A stretch of DNA of 8,765 nt, taken from contig JADHRC010000062.1 of NCBI GenBank assembly GCA_016777645.1, forward strand, positions 1-8,765, written 5' to 3'. The notes beneath the pieces were generated by a model. It was not told the DNA's origin, ran no database searches, and was given only the letters and a program-made list of their open reading frames with translations. A program made the translations under genes and the position numbers. The number at the start of each line of letters is the position of its first letter. Position 1 is the stretch's first letter. Positions 1-7,019 of the stretch are shown here, one piece after another. Source of the DNA: Alphaproteobacteria bacterium (lineage in GTDB: Bacteria; Pseudomonadota; Alphaproteobacteria; Puniceispirillales; Marisalimonadaceae).

Positions 1-66
1 GCTCACATTTTAAATCTAGAATGTGCAGAGAAGGTAAGTAATACAATTTTAGAATTTTTAAATTAA
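1..66 (+). CDS. Alpha/beta hydrolase, C-terminal end (partial, 5' end outside window)
   Basis: An open frame enters at base 1 and ends at TAA 64-66, giving 21 residues. They begin Ala-His-Ile-Leu-Asn-Leu-Glu and end Ile-Leu-Glu-Phe-Leu-Asn. This is the usual tail of alpha/beta hydrolases: the catalytic-triad histidine in a (G/A)H-x-x-N/P-x-E context, then a last amphipathic helix ending in an F-L pair. His2 of the fragment would be the catalytic base. The next gene starts 22 bases after the stop on the same strand, so this gene probably belongs to the same operon. The substrate cannot be read from the tail. Alpha/beta hydrolases of aromatic catabolism include enol-lactonases, meta-cleavage product hydrolases and the N-formylmaleamate deformylase NicD. 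The fragment is short, so the family call rests on one motif plus context. Confidence 0.68.
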   Translation, partial: AHILNLECAEKVSNTILEFLN

Positions 67-78
67 ATATTAATTAGT

Positions 79-84
79 GGGGAG
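79..84 (+). promoter_or_regulatory. Ribosome-binding site that fixes the VOC gene start
   Basis: GGGGAG lies four bases before ATG 89. An upstream in-frame GTG at 77 overlaps this Shine-Dalgarno sequence and would add only Met-Gly-Ser-Asn, so ATG 89 is the better start. Confidence 0.75.
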
Positions 85-88
85 TAAT

Positions 89-499
89 ATGGCGCTTAAT
101 ACATTTGAACATGTCTTAATTCTTGCAGATGATGTTGATAAAACAAAAGATTTTTATGTTAATATTCTTGGTTTAGAGGTTGGGTACAGACCAGATTTTC
201 CATTTAAGGGTTATTGGTTATATTTAAAGGATAATAAAGCCGCATGCATTCATCTTGCAATGAGACAACAAGATACAGGTCAAGATTATTACATAGGTAA
301 GAAAGAAGATGTTAAGTCAGGTTCTGGAGCAATAGATCATGTTGCTTTCAATGCTGATGATATAGAAGGTATGAAGAGTAAACTCGACAAAATATCTATG
401 GATTACACACATAGAAAAGTTCCAGGCTTTCCTTTGGAACAGTTATTTATAATGGATCCTGACGGAGTAAAAGTTGAATTAAACTTTGCCACATCTTAG
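89..499 (+). CDS. VOC-superfamily protein (glyoxalase/bleomycin resistance/extradiol dioxygenase fold)
   Basis: A 136-residue cytoplasmic protein of typical length for a single-subunit VOC metalloenzyme made of two beta-alpha-beta-beta-beta modules. Module 1 starts with FEHVLIL (His8) and includes a helix around DDVDKTKDFYVNILGLEV. Its fourth strand is AACIHLAM (His55). Module 2 starts with IDHVAF (His84) and ends MDPDGVKVELNF (Glu130). His8, His84 and Glu130 sit where VOC enzymes place their divalent-metal ligands, and His55 could replace the fourth glyoxalase I ligand. The motifs support the fold and a metal site. They do not separate a ring-cleaving dioxygenase, a glyoxalase-like isomerase or an epimerase. 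It lies between an alpha/beta hydrolase and a cyclase-family amidohydrolase in a run of catabolic genes, so processing of a ring-oxidation product is a reasonable inference. Confidence 0.85.
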   Translation: MALNTFEHVLILADDVDKTKDFYVNILGLEVGYRPDFPFKGYWLYLKDNKAACIHLAMRQQDTGQDYYIGKKEDVKSGSGAIDHVAFNADDIEGMKSKLDKISMDYTHRKVPGFPLEQLFIMDPDGVKVELNFATS

Positions 500-528
500 T
501 TAAACAAATCGATTGTAAGGAGCATAAA

Positions 529-1497
529 ATGCCACATAAGTACAACGAAAAAATGTTTGATATTAAACATTTAAGAGCAACAGCTGAAAAATTAAAAAAT
601 TGGGGAAGATGGGGTCCAGATGATGAGATAGGAACCTTAAATTTTATAACACCTGATAAAGTCATTGATGCAAGCAAACTTATAAAAAGAGGAAAACGTT
701 TTAGCTTAGGTTTAAACTTTGATAGACATGGACCACAAAAAGGAACATGGGGCAATAGGTTTAATCCAATTCATCTTATGTTAGCTACTGGAACTGACGC
801 TGTTGCAGGAAGATTTGATGAATTTGGATTAAGATATGCTGATGATATGATATCACTCCCTCTTCAATGCGCTACACAATGGGATGCATTGGCTCATATT
901 TTTTATGATGATTATATGTGGAATGGTTATGATGCCAGACTTGTAGACAGTGATGGAGCTCAAAAAAACGGTATAGAAAAAGTAAGAGCTGAAATGGCAG
1001 GAAGAGGTGTTCTTTTAGACGTAGCTAGATGGGCAGGTGTAGACTTTTTTGAAGATGGCGTCGCTATATCAGCAAACGACCTTGATGAATGCGCCAAATC
1101 TCAGAATGTCGATATCAAACAAGGCGATTTTGTTATTGTTCGTACAGGCCAAATGGAACAACGATTAGATGCTGGTGATTGGGGTGGATATGCAGGTGGC
1201 GACGCTCCTGGTTTAGCCTTTGATACTGCTGAATGGATTTACAACAAAGAAATTGCGGCTATTTGCACAGATACTTGGGGGTGTGAAGTTAGACCTAATG
1301 AAACAAAAGATGCACAACAACCATGGCATTGGGTAGTTATTCCAATGATTGGTATTACAATGGGTGAAATTTTTTATCTTCGCGATTTAGCCAAAGATTG
1401 TGATGAAGATAAGGTATATGAATTTTTCTTTTGTGCCCCACCACTGCCAATAACTAAAGCTGTAGGTTCACCTATTAATCCCATGGCCATAAAATAA
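529..1497 (+). CDS. Cyclase-family protein (PF04199; kynurenine formamidase/isatin hydrolase-like amidohydrolase)
   Basis: 322 residues, starting at ATG 529 behind TAAGGAG (516-522, six-base spacing). The family's HxGTHxDxPxH metal motif appears in variant form at residues 113-123: QCATQWDALAH, with Gln113 and Gln117 where histidines usually stand, and Asp119 and His123 kept. Other family blocks are RGVLLDVAR (159-167), GDFVIVRTGQM (199-209), DTWGCEV (248-254) and GITMGEIFYLRDLA (275-288). Relatives hydrolyse N-formylkynurenine or open the lactam of isatin using Mn or Zn. The longer TQWD subgroup seen here is usually annotated only as 'cyclase family protein'. The likely role is hydrolysis of an amide, lactam or ester formed during ring degradation in the cytoplasm; no signal peptide is present. 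It is followed after five bases by the FAD monooxygenase, implying cotranscription. The family is sure; the substrate is unknown. Confidence 0.88.
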   Translation: MPHKYNEKMFDIKHLRATAEKLKNWGRWGPDDEIGTLNFITPDKVIDASKLIKRGKRFSLGLNFDRHGPQKGTWGNRFNPIHLMLATGTDAVAGRFDEFGLRYADDMISLPLQCATQWDALAHIFYDDYMWNGYDARLVDSDGAQKNGIEKVRAEMAGRGVLLDVARWAGVDFFEDGVAISANDLDECAKSQNVDIKQGDFVIVRTGQMEQRLDAGDWGGYAGGDAPGLAFDTAEWIYNKEIAAICTDTWGCEVRPNETKDAQQPWHWVVIPMIGITMGEIFYLRDLAKDCDEDKVYEFFFCAPPLPITKAVGSPINPMAIK

Positions 1498-1502
1498 AAT
1501 TT

Positions 1503-2705
1503 ATGAAACCATCAGCAACCATTATTGGTGGTTCAATGGCTGGTCTTTTTGCTGCCACGGCACTGTCAAAAAAGGGATGGGAAATTTCCATACATGAGAA
1601 AGTTCCCGTACCTCTCTCAGGTCGTGGAGCAGGCATAGCGACTTATGATGAATTAGCAGATCTTGTTTTTAAAGCTACCAATAATAACAATGTACTTGGT
1701 ACAACGGCCAAATTAAGAGTATCATTAGATAATGATGGCAATATAAATGGTAGTTACAACTACCCTCAAATATACACTAGTTGGCAATATTTATTTTCAA
1801 TTTTAAGAGAACAAATTAGTGATGAAAATTATTATATGGGCGATGATTGTATTAAAATTGAACAAAATAACCATGAAGCCATAGCCTACTTTGAAAATGG
1901 AAAGAAAAAAAGGTCTGACTTAATCATAATTGCTAATGGTATTAAATCAGATTTGAGATCGTATGTGGATAAAAGCGCTCATCCGCAATATGCCGAATAT
2001 GTTGGTTGGAGGGGTGTTGTTAACGAAGAAGAAATTAGTAATAAATCATTAGAGACACTCTCAAACTATTTTATTATTGTTTTACCTCATAATCAGCAAA
2101 TAGCTTGTTATCCAATAGCTGGAGAAGGTGAAAACCCTTTTGAAATTGGTAAAAGACGAATTAACTGGATATGGTACAAACCAATACCTACGAAATTATT
2201 AAAAGAATTATTATTAGGTAAGTCAGGACAACAGTATGAAGATGGTATTCCTCCAAACGAAATAAGACAAGAAGTCATTAGTGATTTATTTGAAGAAGCA
2301 CAAAATAACCTTCCACCACAGCTAGTTGAATTAGTTAAAGCAACAAAGCAACCACTTATTCAACCAATTTTTGATCTAAAGAGTATGAAAATGCATAATG
2401 GTAGAGTTGTAACGATTGGGGACGCTGCTTTTACAGCAAGACCTCATGTTGGAATGGGGGTAACAAAAGCTGCAATGGATGCATTCAAACTATCTGAATA
2501 TTTAGGTGATAATTTTAATTTAGATAAATTAAGTAATTGGGAGCATTCAAGACTTAAAGAAAGTCAATTCATTGTTAATAGAGGTAGAAAATTAGGTAAT
2601 TATCTGTCTTTACCTAAAGAAAATGAAAATTTAATAATGCCTAATATTCAAAATGTTTTAAAAGATACTGCAATTAGCTTGTATGACATAGAAGATTACC
2701 AATAA
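1503..2705 (+). CDS. FAD-dependent aromatic-ring monooxygenase, 2,6-dihydroxypyridine 3-monooxygenase-like
   Basis: 400 residues, a normal length for a class A flavin hydroxylase. The N-terminal Rossmann motif is GGSMAG (9-14), with Glu32 at the end of strand 2 for the FAD ribose. The second FAD motif is GDAAFTARPHVGMG (306-319, Asp307). The middle 'DG' motif is altered to IANGIKSDLR (143-152), with Asn145 in place of Asp. As I remember the Arthrobacter nicotinovorans DHPH sequence, several stretches match it better than p-hydroxybenzoate hydroxylases: PLSGRGAGI (37-45), YAEYVGWRGVV (163-173), a YPIAGEGEN stretch (203-211) and INWIWY (220-225). FAD urate hydroxylase (HpxO) shares some of these and is the main alternative. 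The expected reaction is NAD(P)H- and O2-dependent hydroxylation of a hydroxylated N-heteroaromatic ring. The start follows the cyclase stop by five bases with no clear Shine-Dalgarno sequence, suggesting translational coupling. Confidence 0.87.
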   Translation: MKPSATIIGGSMAGLFAATALSKKGWEISIHEKVPVPLSGRGAGIATYDELADLVFKATNNNNVLGTTAKLRVSLDNDGNINGSYNYPQIYTSWQYLFSILREQISDENYYMGDDCIKIEQNNHEAIAYFENGKKKRSDLIIIANGIKSDLRSYVDKSAHPQYAEYVGWRGVVNEEEISNKSLETLSNYFIIVLPHNQQIACYPIAGEGENPFEIGKRRINWIWYKPIPTKLLKELLLGKSGQQYEDGIPPNEIRQEVISDLFEEAQNNLPPQLVELVKATKQPLIQPIFDLKSMKMHNGRVVTIGDAAFTARPHVGMGVTKAAMDAFKLSEYLGDNFNLDKLSNWEHSRLKESQFIVNRGRKLGNYLSLPKENENLIMPNIQNVLKDTAISLYDIEDYQ

Positions 2706-2719
2706 AAGAAGAGGTCATT

Positions 2720-3199
2720 ATGAATAATAAATCATTTAAATTAAAATTTACTGGTAATGCATTAAATAAAGGCTCAATGAGGAATGATATTGATGTAGCA
2801 TTTGAGTCAATGAATGAAACATTTAAATTAGCAACTGATGAAGGTGCATTTCATGGAGGCAAAGGTACTGCCCCCCCTCCTCTGGCATTATTTACAGCTT
2901 CATTATGTGGTTGTGTGATGACCCAAATAAAGGCTTTTGGTAAAAAATTAAAAATCGAAGTTAGCGAAATTAAAATTGATGCTTTAATGGAGTGGCAGGG
3001 AGATATATTGGAAGAAGGCCCATACCAAGCGAGTTGTGATGGTTATAATTTAGATATTGATATCATTAGCGAAGAGCCAATTGAAAGAAAAAAGAAACTA
3101 CTTAAAGCAGCAATAAATGGTTGCTTTATAGAAGCCTCTCTTAAACCTGGCATAGTCAAACATAGACTAAAAGATAATGAAAATTGGATAACTGTCTGA
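2720..3199 (+). CDS. OsmC-family protein (first of two in the window)
   Basis: 159 residues, starting at ATG 2720 behind GAGG (2711-2714), 14 bases after the monooxygenase. The family's first conserved cysteine is in the helix SLCGCVMTQIKAFG (61-74), with Cys63 and Cys65; Cys65 aligns best with the peroxidatic cysteine. The second is in AINGCFIEASL (131-141), Cys135. A segment GTAPPPLALFTASLCGC (49-65) fits the usual 'sP.ell.aalagC' context, although the normal Glu/Gln is replaced by a proline-rich stretch. Cys106 is extra. Characterised OsmC/Ohr proteins are dimeric thiol peroxidases that reduce organic hydroperoxides, but many members of this superfamily have no known function. It ends the plus-strand operon, and its stop lies five bases from the stop of the convergent molybdenum hydroxylase gene. 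It differs strongly from the second copy at 7092-7541, so this is not a recent duplication. Confidence 0.85.
   Translation: MNNKSFKLKFTGNALNKGSMRNDIDVAFESMNETFKLATDEGAFHGGKGTAPPPLALFTASLCGCVMTQIKAFGKKLKIEVSEIKIDALMEWQGDILEEGPYQASCDGYNLDIDIISEEPIERKKKLLKAAINGCFIEASLKPGIVKHRLKDNENWITV
2871..2877 (+). repeat. Run of seven C within the first OsmC gene
   Basis: Seven consecutive C encode part of Thr-Ala-Pro-Pro-Pro-Leu just before the conserved cysteine helix. Such a run is conspicuous in AT-rich DNA and prone to slippage or sequencing error. The reading frame is intact on both sides as given. Confidence 0.9.
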
Positions 3200-3204
3200 T
3201 TTTA

Positions 3205-5598
3205 TTAAATCTTACCTAGGGCTTTTAAAACTTTTTCTGGAGTGATTGGTTGTGAAATCACTTCAGCACCCACCTGTTTTAAAGCATTATTTATCGCATT
3301 CATTATAACTGCTGGGGCTCCACCTGTTCCCGCTTCCCCTGCACCTTTTGCGCCAATAATACTCCGACCAGAATTAGTTGTGACATGATCAACTATAATA
3401 TCTGGCATTTCATATGCCATAGGAACAAGATAATCTGCCATAGTAGCATTTTGCATATTTCCTTGATCGTCATATACACATTCTTCAAACAGAGCGCCCC
3501 CGATACCCTGAATAACACCACCTCTAATTTGTTCTTCAACTAATTTAGGATTAATTTGGGTACCACAATCCTCAACAGCCCAAAATTTATTAATTTTAAT
3601 AATTCCTGTATCTTGATCAATTGATACTTGGCATCCCATTGCACTATTAGTGAAAACAAAAGGAATGCCTTCAATTAAAAAACTAGCTGTAGCTAACAAT
3701 TCAGGGTTCGTACCCTTTGGAATTTCATGGCCTCTATAATATACTGTTTCGGCTAGTTTTTGTAGAGAGATACCTTCACCACCATTTTTTCTAACAACAT
3801 TATTATCTTCAATATCCAAGGATTCTTTATCAGTTTGCATAATAGCTGCTGCAATATTTAAAATATTATCTTTAAGTTTTCGTGCAGCTTTTAATACAGC
3901 TTCACCTCCAATTCCAGCACCTCTTGACGCCCATGTGCCACCACCATATGGCGTTGCATCAGTATCACCCAAAGTAACTCTTACAGATTCTAATTTTACA
4001 CCTAATTGATCAGCCGCTATCTGCTTCATAATAGCTTCTGTTCCTTGACCCTGTTCAGTTATAGAGGATGACAAATGAATTGCTCCAGAACCTTCTAGCC
4101 TTATGGATGCCCCATCTTGAGATGAAATGTGCGCACCTCCTACTCCATAAAATAATGGACTAGGGTTAGTTACTTCACACATACTAATAACACCATAACC
4201 TGATAATATTCCTTTTTGGTAATCATCTTTTTTCTTAGTCTCAAATTTTTCTATATCCATAATTTCGAGAAGTTTATCCATTGATGCTTGATGAGATAGA
4301 TCTTCCAAAGGAACACCTGATGGTGACTTGTTAGGATATGAGTTATCAGGGATAAAATTTATTTTTCTAATTTTATCTAAATCCATTCCAATTTTATAAG
4401 CTGCTTTATCAATTAAAGCTTCCGTAATAGCTACTGCTATTGGGTGCCCAACGGCTCTATATTGACACATTGGAGTTTTATTTTGAAAAACCACAGTACC
4501 TACAGCTTTATAATTAGGTATAACGTAAGGCGCTCCAGAAAGATTAAGCACTTGATTTGTTTCGATAGCTGATGTTCTTGGATACATACTGAAAGGACCA
4601 ATACCACTCAAATCATCAATTTCCATTGCTAGTATTTTTCCATTTTTATCAACACCAAGTTTACCACTAATTTTATGACATCTTGCATGAATATCCGTGG
4701 TGAAACTTTCTAATCTATCTGCAATAAATTTTACTGGTCTTCCTAATTTCTTTGAAATAGCAGTAACAGCCATTTCATCTGGATAAACGTGGACTTTGAT
4801 CCCAAAAGATCCACCCACATCCCTACTAATAATTCTAACCAAGCCTTCATTAAGATCTAAATGCTTGGCGATTATGTGCTGCATCATATGTGGAGCTTGA
4901 CCATTATGATAAATAGTCATTTTATTTTCTGCTTTATTCCAATCAGCAACAATACCTCTGGATTCTAACGTGACACCTGTGTGCCTTGCAAAATCAAGTG
5001 TTGTTTCAACTACAGCATCTGCTTCTTTGAATGCCTTATCAACATCTCCTTGATTAACTGTTCTGGTCCAAAATAAATTATTTCCTAGTTCAGGGTGTAT
5101 AATTACAGCATTGGGATCTAAAGCTGTTTCCATATCTACTTGAGCATCTTTTTCTAGCCAATCAACTTCTATTAATTCTAAAGCATCTTCTGCTTGAGCT
5201 CTTGAATTAGCAATAACAACCGCAATAGGCTCACCTTGCCATCTAGCAATCTTTTTTGCTAATGGTGACTGCTCAGGAGATCTCATTTCACCTAGATGAC
5301 CTAGAACCCCAACCCAAGGTTTACAAACTTCATCTATTTCTTTTGCTGTAAAGATATCTATAACGCCATCAGATAATTTAGCAGTTTTTGTATCAATTGA
5401 TTTTATTTCAGCATGAGCAAAGGGTGACCTTAAAAAAGCAACATGAACCATTCTAGGTAAAGTTAAATCATCTACAAACTGCCCTCCCCCATCTAGATGC
5501 TTTTTTGCATTCTCTCTCGGCAAACTTCTTCCGATATATGAATTTGGCCTATCTATAGAACCCAACTTAGGGTTTTGGTTTACTTTAATATCATCCAT
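3205..5598 (-). CDS. Molybdenum hydroxylase large (molybdopterin) subunit, xanthine oxidase/CoxL superfamily
   Basis: 797 residues, the size of CoxL-type catalytic subunits. The N-terminal part begins YIGRSLPRENAKKHLDGGGQ (21-40), the usual opening of this family. Cofactor-binding blocks are VGGSFGIKVHVYPDE (261-275), TEQGQGTEA (514-522), GGGTWASRGA (552-561), AVEDCGTQINP (674-684) and EEQIRGGVIQGIGGALFEE (688-706). KGAGEAGTGG (751-760) carries Glu755, the expected catalytic base. The active-site loop reads CQYRAVGH (378-385), not the AYRCSFR loop of form I CO dehydrogenase, so this is not a classical CO oxidiser. Relatives oxidise purines, nicotine, nicotinate, quinoline, aldehydes or ketones, taking the oxygen from water. 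Start ATG 5598 has AAGGTG (5610-5605), which overlaps the stop of the 2Fe-2S gene. No Tat signal is present, so it should be cytoplasmic. Substrate unknown. Confidence 0.95.
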   Translation of the reverse strand: MDDIKVNQNPKLGSIDRPNSYIGRSLPRENAKKHLDGGGQFVDDLTLPRMVHVAFLRSPFAHAEIKSIDTKTAKLSDGVIDIFTAKEIDEVCKPWVGVLGHLGEMRSPEQSPLAKKIARWQGEPIAVVIANSRAQAEDALELIEVDWLEKDAQVDMETALDPNAVIIHPELGNNLFWTRTVNQGDVDKAFKEADAVVETTLDFARHTGVTLESRGIVADWNKAENKMTIYHNGQAPHMMQHIIAKHLDLNEGLVRIISRDVGGSFGIKVHVYPDEMAVTAISKKLGRPVKFIADRLESFTTDIHARCHKISGKLGVDKNGKILAMEIDDLSGIGPFSMYPRTSAIETNQVLNLSGAPYVIPNYKAVGTVVFQNKTPMCQYRAVGHPIAVAITEALIDKAAYKIGMDLDKIRKINFIPDNSYPNKSPSGVPLEDLSHQASMDKLLEIMDIEKFETKKKDDYQKGILSGYGVISMCEVTNPSPLFYGVGGAHISSQDGASIRLEGSGAIHLSSSITEQGQGTEAIMKQIAADQLGVKLESVRVTLGDTDATPYGGGTWASRGAGIGGEAVLKAARKLKDNILNIAAAIMQTDKESLDIEDNNVVRKNGGEGISLQKLAETVYYRGHEIPKGTNPELLATASFLIEGIPFVFTNSAMGCQVSIDQDTGIIKINKFWAVEDCGTQINPKLVEEQIRGGVIQGIGGALFEECVYDDQGNMQNATMADYLVPMAYEMPDIIVDHVTTNSGRSIIGAKGAGEAGTGGAPAVIMNAINNALKQVGAEVISQPITPEKVLKALGKI

Positions 5599-5608
5599 AT
5601 CTTACACC

Positions 5609-6085
5609 TTAATTGACTTCATTAATACACTCTTCAATTGCATCAACAATTGATTGATAGCCAGTACACCTACAATAATTTCCAGAAATTTCAGATCTTA
5701 TTTCATCTCTAGTAAGCTTTTTCTTACTCAAGAGAATTTCTTTAGTCGTCATAAGCATGCCTGGTGAACAAAAACCACATTGAAAAGCATTATGCTTAAG
5801 AAAACTCTGCTTTACTTGTTCCATCATTTTATCATCAAAGCCCTCAACAGTTTTTAAATCAGACCCATTTGCCTGAGATGCCAGAACTAAACATGACCTC
5901 ACTGCTTTGCCATCCATTTCAATGGTACAAGCACCGCAAGCACCCTGCTCACATCCTAAATGAGTACCAGTAAATCCTTGTGATCTTAAAAAATCCGCTA
6001 AATGCTGTCTTGATGGGACATTTACATTATTAAATTTTTCTCCATTTACTGTAAAAGATATACTTAATGTATTGTTAGCAGCCAA
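5609..6085 (-). CDS. Molybdenum hydroxylase small (2Fe-2S) subunit, CoxS-like
   Basis: 158 residues, standard for CoxS-type electron-transfer subunits. The N-terminal plant-ferredoxin-like domain binds one 2Fe-2S cluster through Cys45, Cys50 and Cys53 of GCEQGACGACT and Cys65 of RSCLVLA. The C-terminal helical domain binds the second through Cys103 and Cys106 (QCGFCSPGM) and Cys138 and Cys140 (NYCRCTGY). All eight ligands are present, so the subunit should work. It passes electrons from the molybdenum centre to FAD in the medium subunit. The start is TTG at 6085, directly after the TAA of the FAD-subunit gene (zero-base gap) and five bases after a GGAGG. The next in-frame ATG lies beyond the first cluster motif, so the rare TTG start is strongly supported. 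Confidence 0.95.
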   Translation of the reverse strand: MAANNTLSISFTVNGEKFNNVNVPSRQHLADFLRSQGFTGTHLGCEQGACGACTIEMDGKAVRSCLVLASQANGSDLKTVEGFDDKMMEQVKQSFLKHNAFQCGFCSPGMLMTTKEILLSKKKLTRDEIRSEISGNYCRCTGYQSIVDAIEECINEVN

Positions 6086-6928
6086 TTATGCCTCCAATTT
6101 GTTTATAATTTTTTTTATGAGAATAGTTGCCAAATGAAGCTTCATTTCTGAACTACTATTTAAATCACCTGCAAAATCAATTTCAGAACTTAAAGAGTTT
6201 TTTAATTGGTCATAATCATAACCAGTTTGTAAAAATAATTTTGCAGTTTTATCGGCTACATCTGGTTTGTCGCCAGTTGCAAAAAAAACAAGTTTTAAAT
6301 CATTCACTTTATTGCTTGATAGAATAATGTTAGCAATTAAGCCTGCCATTGCATAATCACCATGACGCCTACACACTTCATCAAAAAGAAAAACTTGCCC
6401 TTGTTTTAAAAGTGGATATTTTATACCGACAACGATTTCATCTTGATTAATAGCAGTTTCAAAAAGACCTAAATAAAAATCATTAGCATTAATAGACCTG
6501 TCACCATTTTGACCAGAAAGGATGATTTCAGCATTTGTTGCAACGGCTAAAGCTGGAAGTTCTGCTGCTGGATCACCATAAGCTATACTCCCTCCATGAG
6601 TACCTTTATTCCTTATTGCTGGATGAGCAACCATTTTTAAAATATCAATTAAACAAGGCATTTTTTGGGAAACAATTTCATTTCTCATGACATCTGAGTG
6701 CGTGGCTAGAGCGCCTATGAACAAATAATCGCCATCTATTATAATATCATTAAGTCCACTGATTTTTGAAATATCTATTAAGCAACTAGGACTTGATAGT
6801 CTCATATTAAGAGCTGGTAAAAGGGATTGCCCGCCTGCTAAAATCACAGCTTCCTCGTCATTAGCTTTAATTTTTATGGCATCTTGTATATTTTTAGCTT
6901 CATAATATGAAAAATTAGCTGCTTTCAT
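6086..6928 (-). CDS. Molybdenum hydroxylase medium (FAD-binding) subunit, CoxM-like
   Basis: 280 residues from ATG 6928, typical for CoxM/NdhF-type subunits, which usually open M-K-x-A-x-F. FAD-binding motifs are AGGQSLLP (31-38) and IRNKGTHGGSIAYGDPAAEL (105-124). RRHGDYAMAG (187-196) is the family's third conserved block. The C-terminal domain (about 180-280) completes the CO dehydrogenase flavoprotein fold. The subunit takes electrons from the 2Fe-2S clusters and passes them to an acceptor such as a quinone or NAD. An upstream in-frame ATG at 6967 would add 13 residues (starting Met-Ile-Arg-Leu) that do not resemble the family, while ATG 6928 has a GGGGGG tract seven bases ahead. This is the first gene of the minus-strand operon; medium, small, large is the gene order. 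Confidence 0.95.
   Translation of the reverse strand: MKAANFSYYEAKNIQDAIKIKANDEEAVILAGGQSLLPALNMRLSSPSCLIDISKISGLNDIIIDGDYLFIGALATHSDVMRNEIVSQKMPCLIDILKMVAHPAIRNKGTHGGSIAYGDPAAELPALAVATNAEIILSGQNGDRSINANDFYLGLFETAINQDEIVVGIKYPLLKQGQVFLFDEVCRRHGDYAMAGLIANIILSSNKVNDLKLVFFATGDKPDVADKTAKLFLQTGYDYDQLKNSLSSEIDFAGDLNSSSEMKLHLATILIKKIINKLEA
6091..6095 (-). promoter_or_regulatory. Ribosome-binding site supporting a TTG start
   Basis: GGAGG lies inside the last codons of the FAD-subunit gene, five bases before TTG 6085-6083. It decides the start of the 2Fe-2S subunit and suggests coupled translation. Confidence 0.8.
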
Positions 6929-6935
6929 ATATTTA

Positions 6936-6941
6936 CCCCCC
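6936..6941 (-). promoter_or_regulatory. Ribosome-binding site that fixes the FAD-subunit start
   Basis: Read on the minus strand, GGGGGG followed by TAAATAT precedes ATG 6928. It favours this start over the upstream ATG at 6967. Confidence 0.6.
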
Positions 6942-6969
6942 ATTAAATAACATATTAATCTAATCATTA

Positions 6970-6997
6970 TTTATAATTCGTATCAATATTTTTTGAA
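6970..6997 (-). promoter_or_regulatory. Candidate sigma-70-type promoter for the molybdenum hydroxylase operon
   Basis: On the minus strand, TTCAAA (6997-6992) and TATAAA (6975-6970) are 16 bases apart. An alternative pair is TTGATA (6986-6981) with TAGATT (6962-6957) at 18 bases. Both would start transcription a few dozen bases or less before ATG 6928. Matches are partial and the background is AT-rich. Confidence 0.3.
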
Positions 6998-7019
6998 TCA
7001 TTTTTAATGATTTTATAAA
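6993..7019 (+). promoter_or_regulatory. Candidate sigma-70-type promoter for the second OsmC operon
   Basis: TTGAAT (6993-6998) and TATAAA (7014-7019) are 15 bases apart, slightly short of the ideal spacing. The -10 lies in the right arm of the inverted repeat, and the -35 overlaps the opposing -35 of the minus-strand candidate. Confidence 0.28.

Noticed and set aside
77..88. GTG start giving a four-residue longer VOC protein
   Set aside because: The GTG overlaps the Shine-Dalgarno sequence that serves ATG 89, and the extra residues are not part of the fold.
447..755. 102-codon open frame on the minus strand
   Set aside because: It lies opposite the VOC and cyclase genes, both well supported by motifs and ribosome-binding sites; its translation resembles no family and has no good start context.
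6127..6327. 66-codon open frame on the plus strand
   Set aside because: It is fully inside the FAD-subunit gene on the other strand and its residues show no recognisable domain.
3205..6928. Annotation as aerobic carbon monoxide dehydrogenase (coxMSL)
   Set aside because: Subunit order and sizes fit, but the active-site loop lacks the AYRCSFR signature including the copper-binding cysteine, and no CoxD/E/F maturation genes are present.
6929..6967. ATG 6967 as start of the FAD subunit
   Set aside because: The added 13 residues do not match the family's start, lack a clear ribosome-binding site and overlap the inverted repeat and candidate -10.
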